Below are positions 26,581 to 34,045 of a DNA stretch of 64,000 nucleotides, piece after piece. The first letter of the stretch is position 1. Each line of letters begins with the position of its first letter. The notes beneath the pieces are model-generated. The model ran no database searches. It worked only from the letters and a program-made list of their open reading frames with translations, and was not told the origin of the DNA. Source of the stretch: CAMAVH01 sp036500145 (GTDB lineage: Bacteria > Pseudomonadota > Alphaproteobacteria > SMXQ01); assembly GCA_036500145.1 (NCBI GenBank), contig DASYCO010000012.1, forward strand, positions 3,283 through 67,282. The letters run 5' to 3'. The position numbers and the translations under genes are program-made.

Positions 26581-27858
26581 ATGGACATAGCACGCCCCAA
26601 GACGATCCGCCAGAGGCCCTTCGGCCAGAAATACGCCTTCGTCGTCGTCGGCGTCATCTTCCTGGCCCTGCTCGCCGCAGCCGGCCAGCGCTCGTCGCCC
26701 GGCGTGCTGATCCTGCCGCTCGAGCACGCCTTCGGCTGGAGCCGCGACGTCATCTCCCTGTCGGCCGCCGTCGGCATCTTGCTCTACGGCCTGATGGGCC
26801 CCTTCGCCGCCGCGCTGATGGAAAGCTTCGGCCTGCGCCGCACCTTGCTCTGCGCCCTGGCCCTCATGACGGTGGCACCCGCGCTCAGCACGCTGATGAC
26901 CGAGCCATGGCAGCTCATCGCCACATGGGGCGTGCTGTCGGGCCTCGCCTCCGGCTCGGTGGCCATCGTGCTCGGCGCCACGGTGGTCAACCGCTGGTTC
27001 GCCACGCACCGCGGCGTCGTCATGGGCTTTCTCACTGCCAGCACCGCCACCGGCACGCTGATCTTCGTGCCCGGCCTCGCGGCGCTGTCGGAACATGGCT
27101 GGCAATGGGTCGCCTGGGCCGTCTCGGGCGTCGCGGCGGCGCTCATCCCGCTCGCCTACTGGCTGGTGCCGGAACGGCCCGCCGACGCCGGGCTCGTGCC
27201 CTACGGCACCGTCGGCGAAGCGCCGCTGCCCGCGAAGCGCACGGGCCTGCTCGCCGCCACCTTCGGCAGCCTGGCGCGCGCCTCGCGCACCAGCACCTTC
27301 TGGTACCTGTCCGCCACCTTCTTCATCTGCGGCTTCACCACCAACGGCCTCGTCGGCACGCACCTGATCGCGCTCTGCGGCGACCAGGGCATTCCCGAAG
27401 TGCGCGCCGCGAGCCTGCTCGCCATGATGGGCCTGTTCGACCTCTTCGGCACCACGGGCTCGGGCTGGCTCACCGACCGCTATGACCCGCGCAAGCTGCT
27501 GTTCATGTATTACGGTCTGCGCGGCCTGTCGCTGATCTACCTGCCCTACTCCGACTTCTCGTTCTACAGCCTGTCGGTCTTCGCGGTGTTCTACGGCCTC
27601 GACTGGCTCGCCACCGTGCCGCCGACCATGCGGCTCGCCAACGAGGCCTTCGGCGAGCGCGACGCGCCGGTCGTGTTCGGCTGGATCGTCGCCGGCCACA
27701 TGCTGGGCGCCGCCAGCGCCGCCTTCTTCGCCGGCTGGATGCGCACCGAGCAGGGCACCTACTTCGAGGCCTTCTTCATCGCCGGCCTCACGGCGGTCGC
27801 CGCCGCCTTCATCTCGCTGATGGTGCGGCGCAAGCCGATGGCGCCGGTCGCGGCATAA
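26581..27858 (+). CDS. MFS transporter, monocarboxylate/oxalate-formate type
   Basis: A 425-residue, 12-helix inner-membrane carrier. Sequence features such as GVLILPLEHAFGWSRDVISLSAAVGILLYGLMGPFAAALMESFGLRRT and VVNRWFATHRGVVMGFLTAS resemble the MCT/OFA-like branch of MFS found near catabolic genes. The DxxxDRYDPRKLL loop (WLTDRYDPRK) between helices 8 and 9 is conserved. It is divergent from, and probably repressed by, the TetR-family protein. The substrate is unknown; efflux and uptake are both possible. Confidence 0.86.
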   Translation: MDIARPKTIRQRPFGQKYAFVVVGVIFLALLAAAGQRSSPGVLILPLEHAFGWSRDVISLSAAVGILLYGLMGPFAAALMESFGLRRTLLCALALMTVAPALSTLMTEPWQLIATWGVLSGLASGSVAIVLGATVVNRWFATHRGVVMGFLTASTATGTLIFVPGLAALSEHGWQWVAWAVSGVAAALIPLAYWLVPERPADAGLVPYGTVGEAPLPAKRTGLLAATFGSLARASRTSTFWYLSATFFICGFTTNGLVGTHLIALCGDQGIPEVRAASLLAMMGLFDLFGTTGSGWLTDRYDPRKLLFMYYGLRGLSLIYLPYSDFSFYSLSVFAVFYGLDWLATVPPTMRLANEAFGERDAPVVFGWIVAGHMLGAASAAFFAGWMRTEQGTYFEAFFIAGLTAVAAAFISLMVRRKPMAPVAA

Positions 27859-27934
27859 ACTGCCTGAAACGACATCGGCGTAAGCCGCGCGGCGGCTATG
27901 GCGGCATGAGGCCGGAGCGGCTATACAAAACCAC

Positions 27935-28630
27935 ATGTCCGGTCTCGTCCCGCTCCTGCTTCTCCCTGGCCAGCTCTGCGACGAACGCCTGTGGCGCGAT
28001 CCCGCCACGGCGCTCGCCGACGTCGCCTTGCCGATCTTCGGCGACCTGTCTCAGGACGAGAGCATCCCCGCCATGGCCGAGCGCGCGCTGACGAACGCGC
28101 CGCCCGAGTTCGCGCTTGCCGGCCTGTCGATGGGCGGCTACGTCGCGCTCGAAATCATGCGCCAGGCGCCCGAGCGCGTGCTGCGCCTTGCCCTGCTCGA
28201 CACCTCGGCACGGCCGGAAAGTCCCGCCCGCGCCTCGCTGCGCTACGCCGACATGAGCACTGTCGGATTAGGGCGCTTCGCCGGCATCACGCCGCGCCTG
28301 CTGCCGCAGTTCATCCATGCAAGCCGGCTGGACAGCCCGGTCGCGCAGGATGTCATGACGATGACAGAGCGCGTCGGCCAAGAGGTCTACCTGCGCCAGC
28401 AGCGCGCCATCCTCGCGCGGCCCGACGCGCGCCCCCTGCTTGCCGGCATCAACGTGCCGACGCTGGTCGGCGTCGGCGATTCGGACCGCACGACGCCGCC
28501 GCGCCTCGCCGAGGAAATGCAGGCCGCGATCACCGGCGCGAAACTGCATGTGTTTCAGAACTGCGGCCATCTGCCGCCGATGGAAGTGCCGGACGAGACG
28601 ACGCAGGCGTTGCGCGCCTGGCTTTCATAA
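27935..28630 (+). CDS. Alpha/beta hydrolase, serine type
   Basis: A 231-residue hydrolase with the nucleophile elbow GLSMGGY (Ser near residue 64), an N-terminal LLLLPGQLCDERLW strand, an Asp in GDSDRTTPP and a catalytic His in NCGHLPPMEVPDET near the end. The short length and motif order match the MenH-like/3-oxoadipate enol-lactonase-like small hydrolases. Cytoplasmic. The gene is followed after 102 bases by a flavin reductase and has no clear partner. Confidence 0.85.
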   Translation: MSGLVPLLLLPGQLCDERLWRDPATALADVALPIFGDLSQDESIPAMAERALTNAPPEFALAGLSMGGYVALEIMRQAPERVLRLALLDTSARPESPARASLRYADMSTVGLGRFAGITPRLLPQFIHASRLDSPVAQDVMTMTERVGQEVYLRQQRAILARPDARPLLAGINVPTLVGVGDSDRTTPPRLAEEMQAAITGAKLHVFQNCGHLPPMEVPDETTQALRAWLS

Positions 28631-28732
28631 GACGGGCTCGCGGCATAGCGCCGGAACCGATTACGCCGTACCATCGTTCCTGCTGCGTCGTTCCTCGCCG
28701 TCGACATTCCCAAATCATTCCTGGAGTCTCCC

Positions 28733-29278
28733 ATGGCCAAGACCATCGCTCTGCTCATCGGCAGTCTGCGCAAGGATTCGATGAACCGCAAATTCGCCAA
28801 GGCGCTCGAAAAGCTCGCCGGCGACCGTCTCAAGTTTCAGGAAATCTCCATCGACCTGCCGGCCTTCAACCAGGATCAGGAATCCGACCCGCCCGCTCTC
28901 GTGGCGACGCTGCGCACGCAGGTGCTGGCGGCCGACGGCGTGCTGATCGTGACGCCGGAATACAATCGCTCGATTCCGGGCCTGGTGAAGAACGCGCTCG
29001 ACTGGGGCTCGCGCCCCTACGGCAAGAACGTCTGGGCCAACAAGCCCGTGGCGACTTGCGGCGCGTCGGGCGGCGCCATCGGCAGCGCGCTGGCGCAGGC
29101 GCATCTGCGCAACGTGCTGGCCTATCTCGACATGCCCACGCTGCTGCAGCCGGAAGTCTACCTGCACTTCACCAAGGATCTCATCGACGACGCCGGCAAC
29201 ATCTCGAAGGAAGACACGCAGAAATTCCTCGGCGGCTTCGTCGACAAATACGTCGCCTGGGTCGAGAAGCACGCCTAG
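28733..29278 (+). CDS. NADPH-dependent FMN reductase (ChrR/YieF-like)
   Basis: A 181-residue flavodoxin-fold enzyme. The phosphate-binding GSLRKDSMNRK is at about 10-20, TPEYNRSIPGLVKNALDW around 80-97 binds FMN, and GASGGAIGSALAQAHLR closes the site. Relatives reduce quinones, chromate or azo compounds with NAD(P)H and protect against oxidative stress. ATG 28733 is preceded by a TGGAG site. Single gene, convergent with the following one. Confidence 0.9.
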   Translation: MAKTIALLIGSLRKDSMNRKFAKALEKLAGDRLKFQEISIDLPAFNQDQESDPPALVATLRTQVLAADGVLIVTPEYNRSIPGLVKNALDWGSRPYGKNVWANKPVATCGASGGAIGSALAQAHLRNVLAYLDMPTLLQPEVYLHFTKDLIDDAGNISKEDTQKFLGGFVDKYVAWVEKHA

Positions 29279-29282
29279 CAGG

Positions 29283-29933
29283 CTAATCCGCCTTGCCGCC
29301 CTTCAGCAGGCCGACGAGCGGGTTCGGCGTCGGTGGCGCGACCCGCCGCAAGCTATTCGTGTCGCGATGGTCGAACGGCGGCGTCTTGCCGCGCAGCGCC
29401 AGATCCGTGCGCGTCACGTAGCTCCAGCTGTCGTCGCCATGGAATGTGATGTCGATGCGGTAGTAGTCGGTGCGAAACGCTTCCTCAAGGAAGGGCGTCG
29501 AGCAGATGCCGAAGCGCGTGTCGCCGCGCCGCGCTTCCACTGAAATGCAATTGTCGCCCGGCTTTGCCGTGCCGCCCGCCAGCACCACCTGCCCGCGGGG
29601 AATGGCGATGGTCTGCATGATCAGCCCGGTCGCCGGCTCCCACAGCCAGTAGCCGACCTGGTCGTGGAAAGTGACAGCCTCTTCCGGCGTGTTGATGTGG
29701 ATGTAGTAGCGCAGCCCGTAGAGGAGCTGGGGGCCGTTGGTCTGCGGGTCGATCGGCTCCATCCGGACATGCTCGCGGAACAGGCGCCGCTCCGGGCCAT
29801 CCGCCTTCGGATTGATGTCCACCCCCTGGTCGGATTCCCATGTGCCGGCCAGGCGCCGCAGCGGGCCGAGATTGGCCAGCGTGTCCGGCGAAGCGTCGGG
29901 TTCGGTGAAGATGTCGTCGGGAATGTTCGCCAT
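29283..29933 (-). CDS. Heme-binding beta-barrel (nitrobindin/FABP-like) domain protein
   Basis: A 216-residue protein whose core, LRRLAGTWESDQGVDINPKADGPERRLFREHVRMEPIDPQTNGPQLLYGLRYYIHI, continues into VGYWLWEPATGLIMQTIAIPRGQVVLAGG. This is the lipocalin-like pattern of the THAP4/nitrobindin family, with the G-x-W motif in the first strand. Members bind heme or fatty acids. ATG 29933 follows a GAGGAG site. A proximal heme His cannot be fixed from sequence. Convergent with the FMN reductase, with a gap of only four bases. Confidence 0.65.
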   Translation of the reverse strand: MANIPDDIFTEPDASPDTLANLGPLRRLAGTWESDQGVDINPKADGPERRLFREHVRMEPIDPQTNGPQLLYGLRYYIHINTPEEAVTFHDQVGYWLWEPATGLIMQTIAIPRGQVVLAGGTAKPGDNCISVEARRGDTRFGICSTPFLEEAFRTDYYRIDITFHGDDSWSYVTRTDLALRGKTPPFDHRDTNSLRRVAPPTPNPLVGLLKGGKAD

Positions 29934-30120
29934 GGGCTCCTCGCACGGATGAAGTCGCCATAATGTGCATGGCAGCCGTCGCGATAACAAGCATGTGGAT
30001 TGCTCGATGGCCTGCCAAACGCCTTCGGCAAACTCCACATCTCCATAGCGCAGACGGCCTGGTCCCCGAGCCTTCGTTCAAGGACCAGACCGTCTCTTTC
30101 AGCCGAGCTGATTTCCCCGT

Positions 30121-31131
30121 TCAGGCGCTGACGCGCTTCTCGCTGTCGAGCGCCGTCATCGAATGGGCGTCGTAGCGGTCGCCGGCCGCGGCCTCGCGCG
30201 GAATGTTGCGTTCGATCTCCGCCAGGTCTGCCGCCGTCAGCGTCACGTCGAGGCTGGCGAGCGATTCGGCCAGCCTGTCGCGGCGACGCGCGCCGACCAA
30301 CGGCAGAATGTCGTCGCCTTGCGCCGACACCCAGGCGATGGCGACCTGCGCCACCGTCACGCCCTTGGCCTCGGCGATCTTGCGCAGAACGTCGACCAGC
30401 TTGAGGTTGTGGTCGAGGTTCTCGCCCTGAAAGCGCGGGCTGCGGGCGCGGAAGTCCTTGCTCCCGACGGCACGAGAGCTCTCCCAATGGCCGCTGATGA
30501 GGCCGCGCGACAGCACGCCGTAGGCGGTGACGCCGATGCCGAGCTCGCGGCATGTCGGCAGGATCTCCGCCTCGATGCCGCGCGAGATCAGCGAATATTC
30601 GATCTGCAGGTCGCTCACCGGATGAACCGCCTGGGCGCGCCGCAGCGTCTCCGCGCCGACTTCCGACAGGCCGATGTGGCGGACGTAGCCGGCCTTCACC
30701 ATCTCGGCAAGTGCGCCCATCGTCTCTTCGATCGGCACGTTCGGATCGAGCCGCGCCGGACGGTAGATGTCGACATGGTCGGTGCCGAGGCGCTTCAGCG
30801 TGTAGGCGAGCGCCGTCTTGATCGCCGCCGGGCGTGTGTCGAGGCCGATCCACTGGCCGGCGGGATCGCGCTGGGCGCCGAACTTCACGCTGATGAGGAC
30901 GTCGTCGCGCGAACGCTCCTTCAGCGCGCGGGCGATCAGCATCTCGTTGTGGCCCATGCCGTAGAAGTCGCCGGTGTCGAGCAGGTTGATCCCGGCGTCG
31001 ATGGCCGCGTGGATCGTGGCAATGCCTTCGGCCTCGTCGGCCGGGCCGTAGAGGTCGGGCGACATGCCCATGCAGCCGAGGCCGAGAGGCGAGGTCTTGG
31101 GGCCGGTCAGGCCGAGCGGGCGGGTCTTCAT
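30121..31131 (-). CDS. Aldo/keto reductase with atypical catalytic tetrad
   Basis: A 336-residue TIM-barrel oxidoreductase. D52 and Y57 (LLDTGDFYG) and K83 (SVKFG) of the AKR tetrad are present, but the usual His of the 'LYxLHRxD' strand is replaced: the sequence is DIYRPARLDP, with Ala at 127. GIGVTAYGVLSRGLISG and the NADPH-binding VGARRRDRLAESL are typical of AKR proteins. It is divergent from a LysR regulator that probably controls it. Substrate unknown. Confidence 0.88.
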   Translation of the reverse strand: MKTRPLGLTGPKTSPLGLGCMGMSPDLYGPADEAEGIATIHAAIDAGINLLDTGDFYGMGHNEMLIARALKERSRDDVLISVKFGAQRDPAGQWIGLDTRPAAIKTALAYTLKRLGTDHVDIYRPARLDPNVPIEETMGALAEMVKAGYVRHIGLSEVGAETLRRAQAVHPVSDLQIEYSLISRGIEAEILPTCRELGIGVTAYGVLSRGLISGHWESSRAVGSKDFRARSPRFQGENLDHNLKLVDVLRKIAEAKGVTVAQVAIAWVSAQGDDILPLVGARRRDRLAESLASLDVTLTAADLAEIERNIPREAAAGDRYDAHSMTALDSEKRVSA

Positions 31132-31206
31132 GGCGGGGCTCCTAATGCCGGGCGCCGAAGGGCCGGCGCGTCGGGACGGAAGATGGCCCCCTGGACGCAA
31201 AACGAT

Positions 31207-31239
31207 AATCCGTATAATTTTGAATGAACTATACGGATT
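31207..31239. promoter_or_regulatory. LysR-type operator and promoter between AKR and lysR genes
   Basis: A perfect 10-bp inverted repeat, AATCCGTATA (31207-31216) and TATACGGATT (31230-31239), with a 13-base gap, sits in the divergent intergenic region. A perfect TATAAT (31213-31218) on the plus strand overlaps the left arm. This suits autorepression of the LysR gene and activation of the AKR gene. It also argues for the ATG at 31248, because an upstream ATG at 31224 would lie inside the operator. Confidence 0.7.
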
Positions 31240-31247
31240 GCCGAACA

Positions 31248-32138
31248 ATGCAGCCCAACCTCAGCGACCTCGAACTCTTCGTCGCCATCGCCCGCACCCG
31301 CAGCTTCCGCCGTGCCGGCATGGAGCTCGGCATCGCCGCCTCGACCTTGAGCGAGCGGCTGCGCGCCCTGGAAGAACGGCTCGGCGTGCGGCTGCTGAAC
31401 CGCACGACGCGCAGCGTCTCCACGACGGAAGCCGGCGCGCATCTGCTGGAGCGGCTCACCCCTGCCCTGCGCGAAATATCCGACGCCGTCGGGCAGCTCG
31501 GCGACTTCAGCGACAGCCCGACCGGCATGCTCCGCATCAACGCGCCGGGCGCGGCGACGCGCATCGTGCTGGCTCCCATGATCGCCGACTTCCTGCGCGC
31601 CTATCCGCAGATCACGGTCGAGATCATCGCCGAGGACGCCCTGGTCGACATCGTCGCCGGCGGCTACGACGCCGGCGTGCGCTTCGGCGAAAGCGTGGCG
31701 CAGGACATGATCGCCGTCCCGCTCGGGCCGCCGCAGCGCTACGCCGTCGTCGCCTCGCCCGCCTGCGTCAAGGCGCACGGCATGCCGCGCAAGCCGCAAG
31801 ACCTGCTGACCAAGCCCTGCATCCGCCACCGCTTCACCAGCATCGCCTTCCTCGGCTGGGAATTCGAAAAGGCCGGCAAGACCATCCTGATCCGGCCCGA
31901 CGCCTTGCTGATCACCAATGACGGCGCGATCGAGCGCCAGGCCGTGCTCGAGGGCCTGGGCTTCCTGTTCACCCTGGAAGGCTTCTTGCGCGAGGACGTG
32001 GCCGCCGGCCGCCTGGTCGAGGTATTACGCGACTGGTGCCCGGAGTTCCCCGGGCTGTTCCTCTATTACCCGAGCCGCCGCCACACCCCGACGGCCCTGC
32101 GGGCCTTTATCGACTTCATCCAGGAACGGCGAGCCTAG
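31248..32138 (+). CDS. LysR family transcriptional regulator
   Basis: A 296-residue regulator. The N-terminal winged helix runs MQPNLSDLELFVAIARTRSFRRAGMELGIAASTLSERLRALEERLGVRLLNRTTRSVSTTEAG, and the C-terminal periplasmic-binding-like domain binds the inducer (EIIAEDALVDIVAGGYDAGVRFGESV is typical of the group that also regulates AKR and SDR neighbours). It is divergent from the aldo/keto reductase with a clear operator between them. Confidence 0.94.
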   Translation: MQPNLSDLELFVAIARTRSFRRAGMELGIAASTLSERLRALEERLGVRLLNRTTRSVSTTEAGAHLLERLTPALREISDAVGQLGDFSDSPTGMLRINAPGAATRIVLAPMIADFLRAYPQITVEIIAEDALVDIVAGGYDAGVRFGESVAQDMIAVPLGPPQRYAVVASPACVKAHGMPRKPQDLLTKPCIRHRFTSIAFLGWEFEKAGKTILIRPDALLITNDGAIERQAVLEGLGFLFTLEGFLREDVAAGRLVEVLRDWCPEFPGLFLYYPSRRHTPTALRAFIDFIQERRA

Positions 32139-32193
32139 GGAAAAGTTATAAGGGGATGTCGGTTCCGCCGAGGCCTGTTCGTCCTTTGGCCAT

Positions 32194-32211
32194 GGAGACC
32201 GGCCGGTCTCC
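32194..32211. promoter_or_regulatory. 18-bp perfect palindrome upstream of the YciI gene
   Basis: GGAGACCGGCCGGTCTCC is self-complementary over all 18 bases and ends 21 bases before the ATG of the next gene. It could be a repressor site or an mRNA hairpin next to the AAGGAG ribosome site at about 32220-32225. No regulator is assigned. Confidence 0.45.
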
Positions 32212-32232
32212 CCTCAACCCAAGGAGAATCAG

Positions 32233-32655
32233 ATGCGCGTGATGGTGATCGTGAAGGCGACCAAGGACAGCGAAGCGGGCATTCTGCCCCCCAGCGAGCT
32301 TTTCGAAGCCATGGGCAAGTACAACGAAGAGCTGGTCAAGGCCGGCATCATGAAGTCCGGCGACGGCCTGAAGCCCTCGTCGGCGGGCAAGCGGGTCGCC
32401 TTCTCCGGCAAGGACCGCACCGTCATCGACGGCCCCTTCGCCGAGACCAAGGAGCTGATCGCCGGCTTCTGGCTCTGGGAGGTCAAGGACATGGCCGAAG
32501 CCATCGCCTGGGTGAAGCGCTGCCCCAACCCGATGCCGGGCCCGAGCGAGATCGAGATCCGCCCGTTCTACGAGATGGAAGATTTCGTCGACGTCCTGAC
32601 GCCGGAAGCCACGGAGGTCCACAACCGGAACCAGGATAAGCTGGCCGGCCGCTAA
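32233..32655 (+). CDS. YciI/DGPF family protein
   Basis: A 140-residue YCII-related protein with the DGPF signature (VIDGPFAETKELIAGFWLWEV) and a ferredoxin-like fold. The AAGGAG ribosome site is well placed before ATG 32233. DGPF proteins often accompany extracytoplasmic sigma factors, but none is present here. The C-terminal 25 residues (DVLTPEATEVHNRNQDKLAGR) are typical of the longer members. Biochemical role unknown. Confidence 0.9.
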   Translation: MRVMVIVKATKDSEAGILPPSELFEAMGKYNEELVKAGIMKSGDGLKPSSAGKRVAFSGKDRTVIDGPFAETKELIAGFWLWEVKDMAEAIAWVKRCPNPMPGPSEIEIRPFYEMEDFVDVLTPEATEVHNRNQDKLAGR

Positions 32656-32697
32656 GGCCTCCGCGCCCCGGCTTGCCGCCTCGTCGAGCTGGAGAGC

Positions 32698-33888
32698 TTA
32701 ATCCAGCTGGAAGACCTGGGCCTTGAGATAGGCGCTCTCGGGCAACGACGGATGGACCGGATGGTCCGACGCCGCGCCGGCCGTACGGATGATGCGGCCA
32801 GTGCGGCCGGCGGCACCGACGCCACGGGCCACTTCTTCCGCGAAGCGCGCCGGCTCCATGTTGTGCGAGCAGGAGGCGACGAAGAGGAAGCCACCGGGCT
32901 CGACCAGGCTGGCGCCGAGGCGCGCGATCTTGCGATAGCCCTTGGCGCCGGTGGCGAGGTCCTTCTGGGATTTGACGAAGGCCGGCGGGTCGCAGACGAC
33001 GATGCCGAAGCGCGTCTTGCCGCCCTGCAGCTTCTCCAGCTCTGCGAAAGCTTCGCCGCGCAAAGTCTTGAAACGATTCGCAACCTTGTTGGCTTCGGCC
33101 GACTGCTGCGCCAGCGCGAGCGCCTGTTCCGAGCGGTCGCAAGCGGTCACTTCCGTCGCCCCGGCGAGCGCCGCCTGGACGGCGAAGCCGCCGGCGTAGC
33201 TGTAGACGTCGAGCACGCTGCGGCCCTTGGCGAGCTTGGCCATGAAGGCGCGGTTGTCGCGCTGGTCGTAGAACCAGCCGGTCTTCTGGCCCTCCGCCAG
33301 GTCGGCGAAGAAGATGGCGCCGTTCTCTTCCAGCTGGAGCGGGCTCGGCAGTTCGCCCTTCACGACCTGGACCCCGCGGTCGAGGCCCTCCTGCTCGCGG
33401 GCCATGGAGTCGTTGCGCAGCACAACGCTGCGCGGATTGAGCACGTCGTCGATCGCGCCCAGCAGAGCGTCCTGGACCAGGTCCATGCCCGCAGAATTGA
33501 GCTGGATGGAGAGCACGTCGCCGTAGCGGTCGATCACCAGGCCCGGCAGGCCGTCGGCCTCGGCATGGACCAGCCGGTAGAACGGCCGGTCGTAGAGCGT
33601 CTCGCGCAGCGCCAGCGCGCGCGCCAGCCGCTCGGCCAGGAAGCCGCGGTCGACCACGGTCGCGGAATCGCGGCTCAGCATCCGGATGGCGATCAGGCTG
33701 CGCGGGTTGAACAGCCCGACGCCGAGCGGCTCGCCATTCGGCGCTTCCAGGCGGACGGGCGTGCCCGCCGGCAGGGCCTTGGCCTCCGCCGTCATGGCAA
33801 TCTCGTTGGAATAGACCCACGGATGGCCGAAACGGGCGCGCTGGTCGCGCTTGGGCTGGAGGCGGATGACGGGATACTGGGCGGACAT
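32698..33888 (-). CDS. Class I SAM-dependent rRNA methyltransferase (RlmI-like)
   Basis: A 396-residue protein: an N-terminal PUA RNA-binding domain (RFGHPWVYSNEI, then VGLFNPRSLIAIRML), an EEHEAD-like middle part, then a Rossmann methyltransferase domain with SVLDVYSYAGGFAV as the SAM loop and CDPPAF as motif IV. The CSHN motif near residue 340 holds a likely catalytic Cys. Relatives methylate C1962 of 23S rRNA to m5C. Single gene, preceded by an unusual A/T-rich region. Confidence 0.92.
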   Translation of the reverse strand: MSAQYPVIRLQPKRDQRARFGHPWVYSNEIAMTAEAKALPAGTPVRLEAPNGEPLGVGLFNPRSLIAIRMLSRDSATVVDRGFLAERLARALALRETLYDRPFYRLVHAEADGLPGLVIDRYGDVLSIQLNSAGMDLVQDALLGAIDDVLNPRSVVLRNDSMAREQEGLDRGVQVVKGELPSPLQLEENGAIFFADLAEGQKTGWFYDQRDNRAFMAKLAKGRSVLDVYSYAGGFAVQAALAGATEVTACDRSEQALALAQQSAEANKVANRFKTLRGEAFAELEKLQGGKTRFGIVVCDPPAFVKSQKDLATGAKGYRKIARLGASLVEPGGFLFVASCSHNMEPARFAEEVARGVGAAGRTGRIIRTAGAASDHPVHPSLPESAYLKAQVFQLD

Positions 33889-33954
33889 GGCGGCTGAACT
33901 CTCGCGACTTTAAAGAGCGCGCATCAATGACGGGCGCGCCCTGGGGATGCAAGG

Positions 33955-34045
33955 ACTACCACTTTCATAAAGTGAAGCAGCAGCTCATAAATCACTTTAA
34001 CAAAGAAAATTTACTTATTAATTTCAATATATTGAAAATATAACT
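33955..34045. promoter_or_regulatory. A/T-rich island with repeated palindromes between phr and rlmI-like genes
   Basis: About 90 bases of strongly A/T-rich DNA in a GC-rich region. It holds CACTTTCATAAAGTG (33960-33974), a second copy of the same pattern, CACTTT-aac-AAAG (33993-34005), centred 33 bases (about three helical turns) away, and a perfect 16-bp palindrome TTTCAATATATTGAAA (34022-34037). It probably contains the promoter of the rlmI-like gene and may contain a tandem operator, with the third palindrome near the photolyase stop acting as a terminator. Confidence 0.5.

Noticed and set aside
25879..28008. A 709-residue minus-strand frame that continues the TetR gene upstream
   Set aside because: Only the last 205 residues match TetR; the rest is the reverse of the MFS gene. 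The promoter and operator region lies inside the extension.
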